Below, piece after piece: positions 32,450 to 40,361 of a DNA stretch of 64,000 nt. Positions within the stretch are counted from its first letter, which is position 1. Each line of letters opens with the position of its first letter. The notes beneath the pieces are model-generated. The model was given only the letters and a program-made list of their open reading frames with translations, had not been told where the DNA came from and did not search any database. The position numbers and the translations under genes are program-made. The DNA is taken from contig NZ_JAENJH010000004.1 of NCBI RefSeq assembly GCF_016595675.1, positions 310,001 to 374,000 of the forward strand, read 5' to 3'. The stretch is from Prauserella cavernicola (GTDB taxonomy: Bacteria; Actinomycetota; Actinomycetes; Mycobacteriales; Pseudonocardiaceae).

Positions 32450-33779
32450 GTTGTTCGATCACCTCTTCGCGGCAGGCGCCGTGCGTGAGGAGACCTCTGA
32501 TTCCGCGTGGTTGCGCGGAATGCTGGACTTCGAGGCCGCGCTGGCGGCGGCGCAGGCCGACGCCGGGCTCGTGGAGCGCACCCACGCGGACGCCATCGCC
32601 GCGGCCTGCGAGGTGGACGCCTTCGACGTCGCCGAGCTGGGCAGGCGGGCGACGGGCATCGGCAACCCGGCCGGTCCGCTCGTGCGGGCGCTCACCGAGC
32701 GCGTCGGCGGCGACGCGGCCCGGCACGTGCACCGTGGAGCGACGAGCCAGGACGTGGTGGACACCGCGGCGATGCTCGTCGCCACGCGCGCGCTGGTGCC
32801 GCTGCTCGCCGACCTGCGCGCCTGCGCCGACGTCGCGGCCCGGCTCGCGGAGGAACACGCCGGCACCGTCCAGGTCGGACGGACGCTGCTGCAGCACGCC
32901 ACGCCGGTGACGTTCGGCTTCGCCGCCGCGGGCTGGCTCACCGCGCTCGGTGCCGTGGACGAGCGGCTGGCCGCGCTGCGGCTGCCCGCGCAACTGGGCG
33001 GTGCCACGGGAACACTCGCCTCGCTCGGTGAGCACGGTCTGCCAGTGCTGAGCGCCCTGTGTGACCGGCTCGGCCTCGCCGAACCGGTGCTGCCGTGGCA
33101 CACCGACCGCACCTGCGTCGCGGAACTGGCCGGGGCGCTGGGCGCGACGGCGGGCGCGGTGTCCGGCATCGCCAGGGACATCGTGCTGCTGGCGCAGACC
33201 GACGTCGGCGAGGTGCACGAGCAGGGCCCGCCCGGAACGGGTGGCTCGTCGACCATGCCGCACAAGCGCAACCCCGTGGCCGCCGTGGCGGCGCTCGGCT
33301 CGGCCAAGCAGACGCCGGGACTCGTCGCCGACCTGCTGGCGGCGATGGAACAGGAGCACCAGCGCGCGGCCGGAGCGTGGCACTCGGAGTGGCGGCCGCT
33401 CACGGAACTGTTGCGCGCCACCGGATCCGCGGTGTACTGGCTGCGATCGAGCCTCGAACGCCTGCGCGTCGACGCCACCGCGATGCGCGCCAACCTGGAT
33501 CGCAGCGGGGGAGTGCTGCTCGCCGAGCGGGTCACCACCGAGCTGGCTCCCGAGGCGGGCCGCCTCGCCGCGCACGACGCGGTGACGGCCTGCTGCCACC
33601 GCGCGCTCGCGGGCGAGGGCGAGCTGGCCGACCTGCTCACCGCCGACCCGCTCGTGGGCGAGCACCTCTCCCGCACACGCATCGCGGAACTGCTGGATCC
33701 CTCGGGTTACCTTGGCAGCGCCGGAATGTTCGTGCGGCGCGCGCTGGCCGCGCACCGGGAGCGGAAGGAGAGGCAGTGA
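32442..33779 (+). CDS. pcaB: 3-carboxy-cis,cis-muconate cycloisomerase
   Basis: Fumarase/aspartase superfamily enzyme that lactonises 3-carboxymuconate to 4-carboxymuconolactone. 445 residues. Signature GSSTMPHKRNP at about 268-278, RGATSQDVVDT for the substrate loop, and the HATPVTFG helix are all present. The ATG overlaps the pcaG stop region, and the stop overlaps the pcaD GTG. Confidence 0.95.
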   Translation: MSELFDHLFAAGAVREETSDSAWLRGMLDFEAALAAAQADAGLVERTHADAIAAACEVDAFDVAELGRRATGIGNPAGPLVRALTERVGGDAARHVHRGATSQDVVDTAAMLVATRALVPLLADLRACADVAARLAEEHAGTVQVGRTLLQHATPVTFGFAAAGWLTALGAVDERLAALRLPAQLGGATGTLASLGEHGLPVLSALCDRLGLAEPVLPWHTDRTCVAELAGALGATAGAVSGIARDIVLLAQTDVGEVHEQGPPGTGGSSTMPHKRNPVAAVAALGSAKQTPGLVADLLAAMEQEHQRAAGAWHSEWRPLTELLRATGSAVYWLRSSLERLRVDATAMRANLDRSGGVLLAERVTTELAPEAGRLAAHDAVTACCHRALAGEGELADLLTADPLVGEHLSRTRIAELLDPSGYLGSAGMFVRRALAAHRERKERQ

Positions 33780-34546
33780 AGGTCAACCATGTGGTCGAGG
33801 GCCCGCCCGAGGGCGAGGTCGTGGTGCTGTCGGGCTCGATCGGCAGCAACCTCAGCATGTGGGACCCACAGGTCGGACCGCTGATCTCGGCCGGGTTCCG
33901 CGTGGTGCGCTACGACCAGCGTGGCCACGGCCGCACCGCCGTCCCCGACCACCCGGCGACGCTGGCCGAACTCGGCGGCGACGTCCTGGAGCTGCTCGAC
34001 ACGCTCGGCGTCGAGCGCGCCCACGTCGTGGGGCTCTCGCTCGGTGGCATGACGGCGATGTGGCTCGGGCGGCACGCGCCCGAGCGGGTCGGCGGGCTGG
34101 TGCTGTGCTGCACCTCGGCCAGGCTCGGCACGCCGGAGTCGTGGCGGCAGCGGGCCGACGACGCCCGCGCTCGCGGCATGGCGGCCATCGCCGACACGAG
34201 CATCGGCCGCTGGTTCACCGCCGACTGGCTCGTGGCCCATCCCGACCTCGGTCGCGAGTACCACCACATGACGGCCGCGACGCCTGCCGAGGGCTATGCC
34301 GCGTGCTGCCACGCGATCGGCGGCATGGACCTGGTGCCCGACCTGCCCGAGATCACCGCTCCGACGCTCGTGATCGCGGGCGCCGACGACCCGGCCACCC
34401 CGCCGGAGGGCCACGGCGATGTGCTCGCCAAGTCCATCCCCGGCGCGCGGCTCGAGATCGTGGAGCAGGCCGCGCACCTCGGCAACGTCGAGCGGCCGGA
34501 GCGGTTCAGCGAGCTGATCACGACCCATCTGAAGGCGGTGCGATGA
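33776..34546 (+). CDS. pcaD: 3-oxoadipate enol-lactonase
   Basis: 256-residue alpha/beta hydrolase. Ser in GLSLGGM (about residue 92), Asp in GADDPATPP and His in AAHLGNVE form the triad. LSGSIGSNLSMWDPQ and YDQRGHGRT are usual for PcaD. Many actinomycetes fuse this domain with the decarboxylase as PcaL; here the two are separate, overlapping genes (ATGA at 34543). GTG start overlapping pcaB. Confidence 0.94.
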   Translation: MKVNHVVEGPPEGEVVVLSGSIGSNLSMWDPQVGPLISAGFRVVRYDQRGHGRTAVPDHPATLAELGGDVLELLDTLGVERAHVVGLSLGGMTAMWLGRHAPERVGGLVLCCTSARLGTPESWRQRADDARARGMAAIADTSIGRWFTADWLVAHPDLGREYHHMTAATPAEGYAACCHAIGGMDLVPDLPEITAPTLVIAGADDPATPPEGHGDVLAKSIPGARLEIVEQAAHLGNVERPERFSELITTHLKAVR

Positions 34547-34923
34547 GCGACGACGCGTATTCCGAGGGCATGAAGGTCCGGCGCGACGTGCTCGGCGACG
34601 AGCACGTCGACCGCGCCGTGGCCAACACGACCGAGTTCACCCAGCCGTTCCAGGACTACATCACGCGCTCCGCGTGGGGTGCGGTGTGGACCCGCGACGG
34701 GCTGGACCGCAAGACCCGCAGCTGCCTGACGCTCGCCGTGCTCACCGCGCTGCACTGTCACGGCGAGATCGCGATGCACGTGCGCGCCGCGATCGGCAAC
34801 GGGCTCACTCCCGACGAGATCTCCGAGGTGCTGCTGCACACGGGCGTCTACGCGGGTGTGCCCGCGGCCAACGAGGCGTACGCCATCGCGTCGCGCACGC
34901 TGGCCGAGATGGGCGAGCTCTAG
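34543..34923 (+). CDS. pcaC: 4-carboxymuconolactone decarboxylase
   Basis: 126-residue AhpD-like helical enzyme converting 4-carboxymuconolactone to 3-oxoadipate enol-lactone. EGMKVRRDVLGDEHVDRA at the N-terminus and LTALHCHGEIAMHVRAA with the conserved His pair are present. It completes the pathway from protocatechuate to central metabolites. A 51-base gap follows before the regulator. Confidence 0.95.
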   Translation: MSDDAYSEGMKVRRDVLGDEHVDRAVANTTEFTQPFQDYITRSAWGAVWTRDGLDRKTRSCLTLAVLTALHCHGEIAMHVRAAIGNGLTPDEISEVLLHTGVYAGVPAANEAYAIASRTLAEMGEL

Positions 34924-34974
34924 AACAGGCCACCCCTTGTCGAGGCGCTGTGCGCCACTGTGCTGGAGTCAGGC

Positions 34975-35778
34975 ATGGAAGAAGAAGCCACTCGCGCCGC
35001 GCACCACGTGCAGTCGCTGGAGCGCGGGCTCGCGGTCATCACGGCGTTCGGAGCGGGTTCGCCCGCGCTGACGCTGAGCGACGTCGCGAAGAGCACCGGC
35101 CTCACCCGCGCGGCGGCGCGGCGCTTCCTGCTCACCCTGGTCGACCTCGGCTACGTGCGCACCGACGGCAAGTACTTCTCGCTCACCGCCCGGGTGCTGG
35201 AGCTGGGATACGCGTTCCTGTCGAGCATGTCGCTGCCCGAGGTCGCGCAGCCGCACCTGGAGCGGCTCTCGGCCGAGGTGCACGAGTCGAGCTCGGTGTC
35301 GGTGCTGGAGGGTGCGGACATCGTCTACGTCGCCAGGGTCGCGGTTTCGCGGATCATGGCCGTGACGATCAACGTCGGCACGCGCTTTCCCGCCCACGCC
35401 ACGTCGATGGGGCACGTCCTGCTCGCCGGGCTGTCGCGAGCCGGGCTCGACGAGTTCCTCGCGGAGGCCTCGTTCGAGCAGCTCACGTCGCACACCATCG
35501 TCACGGCCGGGGCGCTGCGCACGGAGCTGGAGTCGGTGCGCGCCAACGGATACGCGCTCGTCGACCAGGAGCTGGAGGAGGGACTGCGCTCGGTCGCGGC
35601 CCCCATCCACGGGCCGGGCGGCGAGGTGGTGGCGGCGGTGAACCTGTCCACGCACGCCAGCCGCAACACCCCCGAGTCGGTGCGGGCCGAGCTGTTGCCG
35701 CCGCTGCTCGCCGCGGCCCGGAACATCGAACAGGACCTCGCCATGACGTCACCTTCCTCGCCGGCGCGCGTGTCGTGA
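34975..35778 (+). CDS. pcaR: IclR-family pca operon regulator
   Basis: 267-residue protein with a winged helix at ~10-75 (SLERGLAVITAFG, TLSDVAKSTGLTRAAARRFLLTL, YVRTDGKYFSLTARVLELG) and an effector domain at ~90-260 (VSVLEGADIVYVARV, RFPAHATSMGHVLLAG). It matches the PcaR/PcaU/PobR branch, whose effectors are protocatechuate or 3-oxoadipate. The ATG at 34975 has GGAG eight bases upstream; an in-frame GTG at 34960 is weaker. The candidate operator is at 28272-28290. The stop overlaps the next gene's GTG, linking regulation to the molybdenum-enzyme genes that follow. Confidence 0.9.
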   Translation: MEEEATRAAHHVQSLERGLAVITAFGAGSPALTLSDVAKSTGLTRAAARRFLLTLVDLGYVRTDGKYFSLTARVLELGYAFLSSMSLPEVAQPHLERLSAEVHESSSVSVLEGADIVYVARVAVSRIMAVTINVGTRFPAHATSMGHVLLAGLSRAGLDEFLAEASFEQLTSHTIVTAGALRTELESVRANGYALVDQELEEGLRSVAAPIHGPGGEVVAAVNLSTHASRNTPESVRAELLPPLLAAARNIEQDLAMTSPSSPARVS

Positions 35779-36347
35779 GCACCGCGGGCGTGCTGCTCGC
35801 CGCCGGAGCGGGCACGCGGTTCGGCAAGCCGAAGGCGCTGGCCGAGCTCGACGGCGAGGCGCTGGTGACCCGCGCGGTGCGCGTGCTCGCCGAAGGCGGG
35901 TGCGCGCCCGTCGTCGTGGTGCTCGGTGCCGGTGCCGAGCAGGCGCGCCCGCTCGTGCCGGACGCCGCGCACGTGGTCGTCGCGCCGGACTGGGCCGAGG
36001 GCATGGGCGCCTCGCTGCGCACCGGACTGGCTGCGCTGGCGGTGCTCGGCGAACGGCCGGACGCGGGCCTGGTGCACCTCGTGGACCTGCCGTGGGTGGG
36101 CCCCGAGGTGATCGCGCGGCTGCTCGCGCGCGGCGGTCCCGAGGCGGTGGCGCGCGCCGCCTACGACGGCGTGCCGGGGCACCCCGTGCTGTTCGGGCGA
36201 CGCTGGTGGGCCGAGATCGCCGAGCAGGCCGTCGGCGACAAGGGCGCGCGCGGCTGGCTGTCCGGCCGCTCCGACGTGGCGCTCGTGGAGTGCTCCGATC
36301 TCGGCAGCGGCACCGACGTGGACACCCCCGGCCACGGAGTCGGCTGA
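35775..36347 (+). CDS. MobA-like nucleotidyltransferase, molybdenum cofactor cytidylyltransferase type
   Basis: 190-residue GT-A fold nucleotidyltransferase. GVLLAAGAGTRFGKPKALAEL is the NTP-binding signature, VHLVDLPWVGPEVI the metal-binding DxP block, and GVPGHPVLFGRRWW the later conserved region of MocA-like proteins. These attach CMP (or GMP) to molybdopterin for xanthine oxidase-family enzymes, which fits the CoxSLM genes downstream. The GTG start overlaps the pcaR stop (GTGA at 35775-35778), coupling it to the aromatic regulon. Confidence 0.88.
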   Translation: MSTAGVLLAAGAGTRFGKPKALAELDGEALVTRAVRVLAEGGCAPVVVVLGAGAEQARPLVPDAAHVVVAPDWAEGMGASLRTGLAALAVLGERPDAGLVHLVDLPWVGPEVIARLLARGGPEAVARAAYDGVPGHPVLFGRRWWAEIAEQAVGDKGARGWLSGRSDVALVECSDLGSGTDVDTPGHGVG

Positions 36348-36393
36348 CGACTTCGTTCCGTGCGGGAACCGAGATCCATCTAGGCTTCGGGGT

Positions 36394-37284
36394 GTGACAG
36401 ACGACAGCACCGCAGCCGTCGGCTCACCGCACGACCTGACGAAGCTGCTCGAAGGCATCGGCTACCTGGCCGACGACGGCGTGGCGACGGCCGCGTTCCT
36501 GGCCCTGCGCATGCGCAGACCGCTCTTCTGCGAGGGCGAGCCGGGCACCGGGAAGACGTCGCTGGCCGTGTCGCTGGCCGAGGCACTCGCGCTTCCGCTC
36601 ATCCGCCTGCAGTGCCACGAGGGCATCGACGCGGGACAGGCGCTCTACGAGTGGGACTTCCCCCGCCAGCTGCTGCACCTGCGGGCGCTGGAGGCCGCGG
36701 AGGGCGGCAGGCTCGACGTCGACGAGGCCGAACAGTCGCTCTACACCGAGCGGTTCCTGCTCGCCAGGCCGTTGCTGCGCGCGCTGCAGTCGGCCCCGTG
36801 TGTGCTGCTGGTCGACGAGATCGACCGCGCCGACGACGAGTTCGAGGCGTTCCTGCTGCAGCTGCTCGACGAGAACACCGTGACGATCCCCGAGTACGGC
36901 GAGGTGCGGGCCGAGGTGCCTCCGCTCGTGGTGCTCACGTCCAACCGCACGCGTGAGGTGCACGACGCACTCAAACGCCGCTGCCTCTACCACTGGCTCG
37001 AACATCCGGGGCTCTCCCGCGAGATCGCCATCCTGCGCAGCCGGATCCCCGGCGTCGGCGAGCGGCTGGCCGAACAGGTCGCCGAGGCCGTGCAGCGGCT
37101 GCGCACGATGGAGCTGCTCAAGCCGCCCGGTGTCGCCGAGGCGCTCGACTGGGCCCGCGCGCTGCTCTCGCTCGACCGCGACGAACTCGACGCCGAGTCG
37201 GCAGCCGCCACGCTGGGCGCAGTGCTGAAGTACAGCGAGGACCTCGACCGTGTCCGCGCCAGGCTGGACGCACTGCTGGCGTAG
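36394..37284 (+). CDS. MoxR-family AAA+ ATPase (CoxD-like)
   Basis: 296-residue AAA+ protein. Walker A GEPGTGKTS (about residue 48), Walker B LLVDEIDRAD (about 145), sensor 1 VLTSNRTRE. The layout matches MoxR/CoxD proteins, which with VWA partners insert or modify the Mo-Cu or Mo centre of hydroxylases. GTG start. The VWA partner follows after 36 bases. No CoxF-like gene is present. Confidence 0.9.
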   Translation: MTDDSTAAVGSPHDLTKLLEGIGYLADDGVATAAFLALRMRRPLFCEGEPGTGKTSLAVSLAEALALPLIRLQCHEGIDAGQALYEWDFPRQLLHLRALEAAEGGRLDVDEAEQSLYTERFLLARPLLRALQSAPCVLLVDEIDRADDEFEAFLLQLLDENTVTIPEYGEVRAEVPPLVVLTSNRTREVHDALKRRCLYHWLEHPGLSREIAILRSRIPGVGERLAEQVAEAVQRLRTMELLKPPGVAEALDWARALLSLDRDELDAESAAATLGAVLKYSEDLDRVRARLDALLA

Positions 37285-37320
37285 TCGTGCCCACCACCTG
37301 GAGCGTGGTTCAGGGGCACA

Positions 37321-38451
37321 ATGGCGGATATGGGCGCTCCGGTGACCGTTGACCCGTTGCCCGGCTTCGTCGGATTCGCGGCCGTGCTGCGGGAAGCCGG
37401 GCTGCCCTGCGACGCCCACCGCGTGCAGGCCTACCTCGCCGCCGTCGAACGCCTCGACGCGGGCGATCCGGAGCAGGTCTACTGGGCGGGCAGGCTCACG
37501 CTGTGCGCCGATCCCGACGACCTGCCGCGCTACGACGAGGCCTTCGACGCGTGGTTCACCGCCGCGCCGCCCCTGCGCTCGCGCACGCCTGTGCCGACCC
37601 CGCAGCGGGCCACGATCGCCGCGCTCGTCGCCCGCGACCAGGACGGCGGCGCGGGCGAGGAGGAGCCGGGCCAGGAGCTCGCCGTCGCCGCCAGCGACGT
37701 CGAGATCCTGCGCGAGCGCGACCTCGGCGAGCTGACAGACGCCGAGCGCAGGCACCTGCGCGAGCTGATGAGCACCCTGCGGCCGCACCTGCCGACGCGC
37801 TCGTCGTCGCGGTACCGGCCCGCGCGCAGGGGCACGCTCGATCCTCGCCGCACGCTGCGCGCGATGCTCGCCGACGGCGGCGAGACCGGCAGACTCGCCT
37901 ACTCGCGGCACCGGGCCCGCGCGCGCAAGCTGGTGCTGCTCGTCGACGTGTCCGGCTCGATGAAGCCCTACTCCGACTCGTTGCTGCGCTTCGCCCACGT
38001 GGTGGTGCGCGCGGCGCCCGCGAACGTCGAGGTGTTCACGCTCGGCACACGGCTGACGCGGGTCTCGCGCCAGTTGCGCCAGCGCGATCCCGAGCGCGCG
38101 ATGCTCGCGGCGGGGCAGGCCGTCGCCGACTTCGCTGGCGGAACCAGGCTGGGGGAGACGCTGCGCGGTTTCCTCGACCGCTGGGGCCAGCGCGGACTGG
38201 CAAGGCGTTCTGTGGTGGTGCTGTTCTCCGACGGCTGGGAACGCGGTGACGTGTCCCTGCTCGGCGAGCAGGCCGCGCGCCTGCGCAGGCTCGCACATGC
38301 GGTGTTCTGGGTGAACCCGCACGCGGGCCACGAGGGTTACGCTCCGGTCCAGTCGGGAATCGCCGCCGCGCTCCCGCACATCGACCGGTTGCTGGCCGGG
38401 CACAGCCTGGCGACGTTGGAACGACTTCTCCGGGAGATCCGCGATGCATGA
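37321..38451 (+). CDS. VWA domain-containing protein (CoxE-like)
   Basis: 376 residues. The N-terminal ~190 residues are helical and charged; the C-terminal half is a von Willebrand A domain with a MIDAS motif LVDVSGSMKPYSDS (about residue 206), and VLFSDGWERGD near 300. This is the usual partner of a MoxR ATPase in Mo-hydroxylase maturation. ATG at 37321; a second in-frame ATG at 37330 is possible. The last eight bases overlap the XdhC gene. Confidence 0.9.
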   Translation: MADMGAPVTVDPLPGFVGFAAVLREAGLPCDAHRVQAYLAAVERLDAGDPEQVYWAGRLTLCADPDDLPRYDEAFDAWFTAAPPLRSRTPVPTPQRATIAALVARDQDGGAGEEEPGQELAVAASDVEILRERDLGELTDAERRHLRELMSTLRPHLPTRSSSRYRPARRGTLDPRRTLRAMLADGGETGRLAYSRHRARARKLVLLVDVSGSMKPYSDSLLRFAHVVVRAAPANVEVFTLGTRLTRVSRQLRQRDPERAMLAAGQAVADFAGGTRLGETLRGFLDRWGQRGLARRSVVVLFSDGWERGDVSLLGEQAARLRRLAHAVFWVNPHAGHEGYAPVQSGIAAALPHIDRLLAGHSLATLERLLREIRDA

Positions 38452-39568
38452 CGTGCTGGACGAACTCCACCGCCGGTGGTCCGAGGGCGAGACGGTGGGT
38501 GTGGGCACCGTGGTGGCCACGTTCTCGTCCGCGCCGAGGGCGCCCGGCGCGGCGATGCTGGTGGCCGCCGACGGCTCCGCCGTGGGCAGCGTGTCGGGTG
38601 GTTGCGTGGAGGGCGCCGTCTACGAACTGGCCCAGCAGGTCGTGGAGAACTCCACACCGGTGCTGCAGCGCTACGGTGTGAGCGACGACGACGCGTTCGC
38701 CGTGGGCCTGACGTGCGGCGGCATCATCGACATCTTCGTGGAACGCGTCGACCGCGAGTCCATGCCGGAACTGGGTGAGCTGGTGACCTCGGTGCGCGAG
38801 GGACGGCCCGTCGCGGTCGTCACCGTGATCGAGCACGCCGACCCCGCGCTGCTGGGCAGGCGCATGCTCGTGTGGCCCGACCGCGCGAGCGGGGGGTTCG
38901 GCTCGGAGCGCATCGACGACGCGGTGCTCGACGACGCGCGCGGACTGCTGGCCGGAGGCCGCTCGGCGACCCTGCACTACGGCCCCGACGGGCAGCGCAG
39001 GGGCGAGGGCATGGCGGTGTTCGTCAACACCTTCGAGCCGCGGCCGAGGATGCTGGTGTTCGGCGCGATCGACTTCGCCGCCGCGATGGCGCGGATGGGC
39101 ACGTTCCTCGGCTACGAGGTCACCGTGTGCGACGCGCGGCCGGTGTTCGCGACGAAGACGCGGTTCCCCGAGGCGCACGAGGTGGTCGTCGACTGGCCGC
39201 ACCGCTACCTCGCGGCCGAGGCCGAGGCGGGCCGGATCGACGGCAGGACGGTGGTCACGGTGCTCACCCACGACCCCAAGTTCGACGTGCCGCTGCTCGA
39301 GGTCGCGCTGAGCCTCGACGTCGGCTACATCGGCGCGATGGGTTCGCGGCGCACCCACGACGACCGCATCGCCCGGTTGCGTGAGGCCGGGGTCGGCGAC
39401 GTCGAGCTCAAGCGACTCGCGTCGCCGATCGGACTCGACCTCGGGGCGCGCACCCCGGAGGAGACCGCGGTGTCGATCGGCGCGGAGATCATCGCGCAGC
39501 GCTGGGGCGGCGGCGGGCGCAGGCTGTCCGATCTCGACGGCCGGATCCACGGCGAACAGGAACGGTAG
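38444..39568 (+). CDS. XdhC/CoxI family molybdenum cofactor insertion protein
   Basis: 374 residues. The N-terminal XdhC_CoxI domain includes VVATFSSAPRAPGAAMLVAADG and GSVSGGCVEGAVYE with the conserved cysteine; the C-terminal Rossmann domain includes MLVFGAIDFAAAMARMG and YIGAMGSRRTHDDR. XdhC proteins bind and sulfurate molybdenum cofactor and deliver it to xanthine oxidase-family enzymes. Its place between the MoxR-VWA pair and coxS supports delivery to the downstream hydroxylase. Confidence 0.93.
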   Translation: MHDVLDELHRRWSEGETVGVGTVVATFSSAPRAPGAAMLVAADGSAVGSVSGGCVEGAVYELAQQVVENSTPVLQRYGVSDDDAFAVGLTCGGIIDIFVERVDRESMPELGELVTSVREGRPVAVVTVIEHADPALLGRRMLVWPDRASGGFGSERIDDAVLDDARGLLAGGRSATLHYGPDGQRRGEGMAVFVNTFEPRPRMLVFGAIDFAAAMARMGTFLGYEVTVCDARPVFATKTRFPEAHEVVVDWPHRYLAAEAEAGRIDGRTVVTVLTHDPKFDVPLLEVALSLDVGYIGAMGSRRTHDDRIARLREAGVGDVELKRLASPIGLDLGARTPEETAVSIGAEIIAQRWGGGGRRLSDLDGRIHGEQER

Positions 39569-39608
39569 TTCCACGCGGATCTGGCGCAGAGCAGGAAAGT
39601 TGATGACC

Positions 39609-39765
39609 GATCGGGGGACCCGATCCGCGAATCGGGAACGAGTCTCGCACATTGATCCGCACCTGCGGATGGAGCAGGGTCGGCTCGTCAGACGGGGGGT
39701 TGTCCGACTGGGCCGAAAGTAGCAGGCTCGAAGTGTGAGGCCGATCACCGGCGGCGGTGATCGGC
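39609..39765 (+). promoter_or_regulatory. Two hairpins upstream of coxS
   Basis: The 253-base gap between xdhC and coxS has GATCGGG/CCCGATC (39609-39615 / 39619-39625, 3-base loop) and a stronger GCCGATCACCG/CGGTGATCGGC (39740-39750 / 39755-39765, loop GCGG). The second lies 57 bases before the coxS start, so it would sit in the leader of the coxSLM mRNA. The first could end the xdhC transcript or bind a regulator. Roles are inferred. Confidence 0.5.
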
Positions 39766-39821
39766 TCAGGCCGTTCCCCAGCGGCCCGCCCCGTGCGGGC
39801 CGAGCCACCACAGGAGGCCCC

Positions 39822-40361
39822 ATGCGCATCACCGTCACAGTCGACGGAACCAGCTACACCGACGATGTCGAGCCTCGCACGCTGCTCGTGCACCACCTGC
39901 GGGAGCGACTCGGCAAGGTCGGCACCGTGGTCGGTTGCGACACCAGCAACTGCGGAGCCTGCACCGTGCACCTCGACGGGCACAGCGTCAAGTCCTGTTC
40001 CGTGCTCGCGGTCCAGGCCGACGGCAGCGAGGTCACCACGGTCGAGGGCCTCGCCCGCGACGGCCAGCTTCATCCCGTGCAGCAGGCCTTCCACGACAAC
40101 CACGCGCTCCAGTGCGGGTTCTGCACTCCCGGCATGATCATGCAGTCCATCGACCTGCTCGCCGACAACCCGGACCCCGACGAGCACGCGGTGCGTGAGG
40201 GTCTCGAGGGCAACCTCTGCCGCTGCACCGGCTACCAGAACATCGTCAAGGCCGTGCGCGACGCGGCTCACCACATGCGCCCCGGCGCGGGCCCTGAGGC
40301 AGAGCGGGTCGCCGACACCGGGAGCCGGACGGCATCGAGCGTCGGAGGAGGTGGCGAGTAG
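39822..40361 (+). CDS. coxS: Molybdenum hydroxylase small subunit, two [2Fe-2S] (CoxS-like)
   Basis: 179 residues. Plant-type cluster [12 protein letters not shown] (about 40-51) with a later Cys, and the second cluster CGFCTPGM and LCRCTGY (about 100-140). The N-terminus is a normal ferredoxin fold; the last ~35 residues (after AHHMRPG) are a disordered tail. Transfers electrons from the molybdenum site to FAD in CoxM. A CAGGAGG ribosome site is four bases before the ATG. The coxL ATG directly follows its stop. Confidence 0.94.
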   Translation: MRITVTVDGTSYTDDVEPRTLLVHHLRERLGKVGTVVGCDTSNCGACTVHLDGHSVKSCSVLAVQADGSEVTTVEGLARDGQLHPVQQAFHDNHALQCGFCTPGMIMQSIDLLADNPDPDEHAVREGLEGNLCRCTGYQNIVKAVRDAAHHMRPGAGPEAERVADTGSRTASSVGGGGE

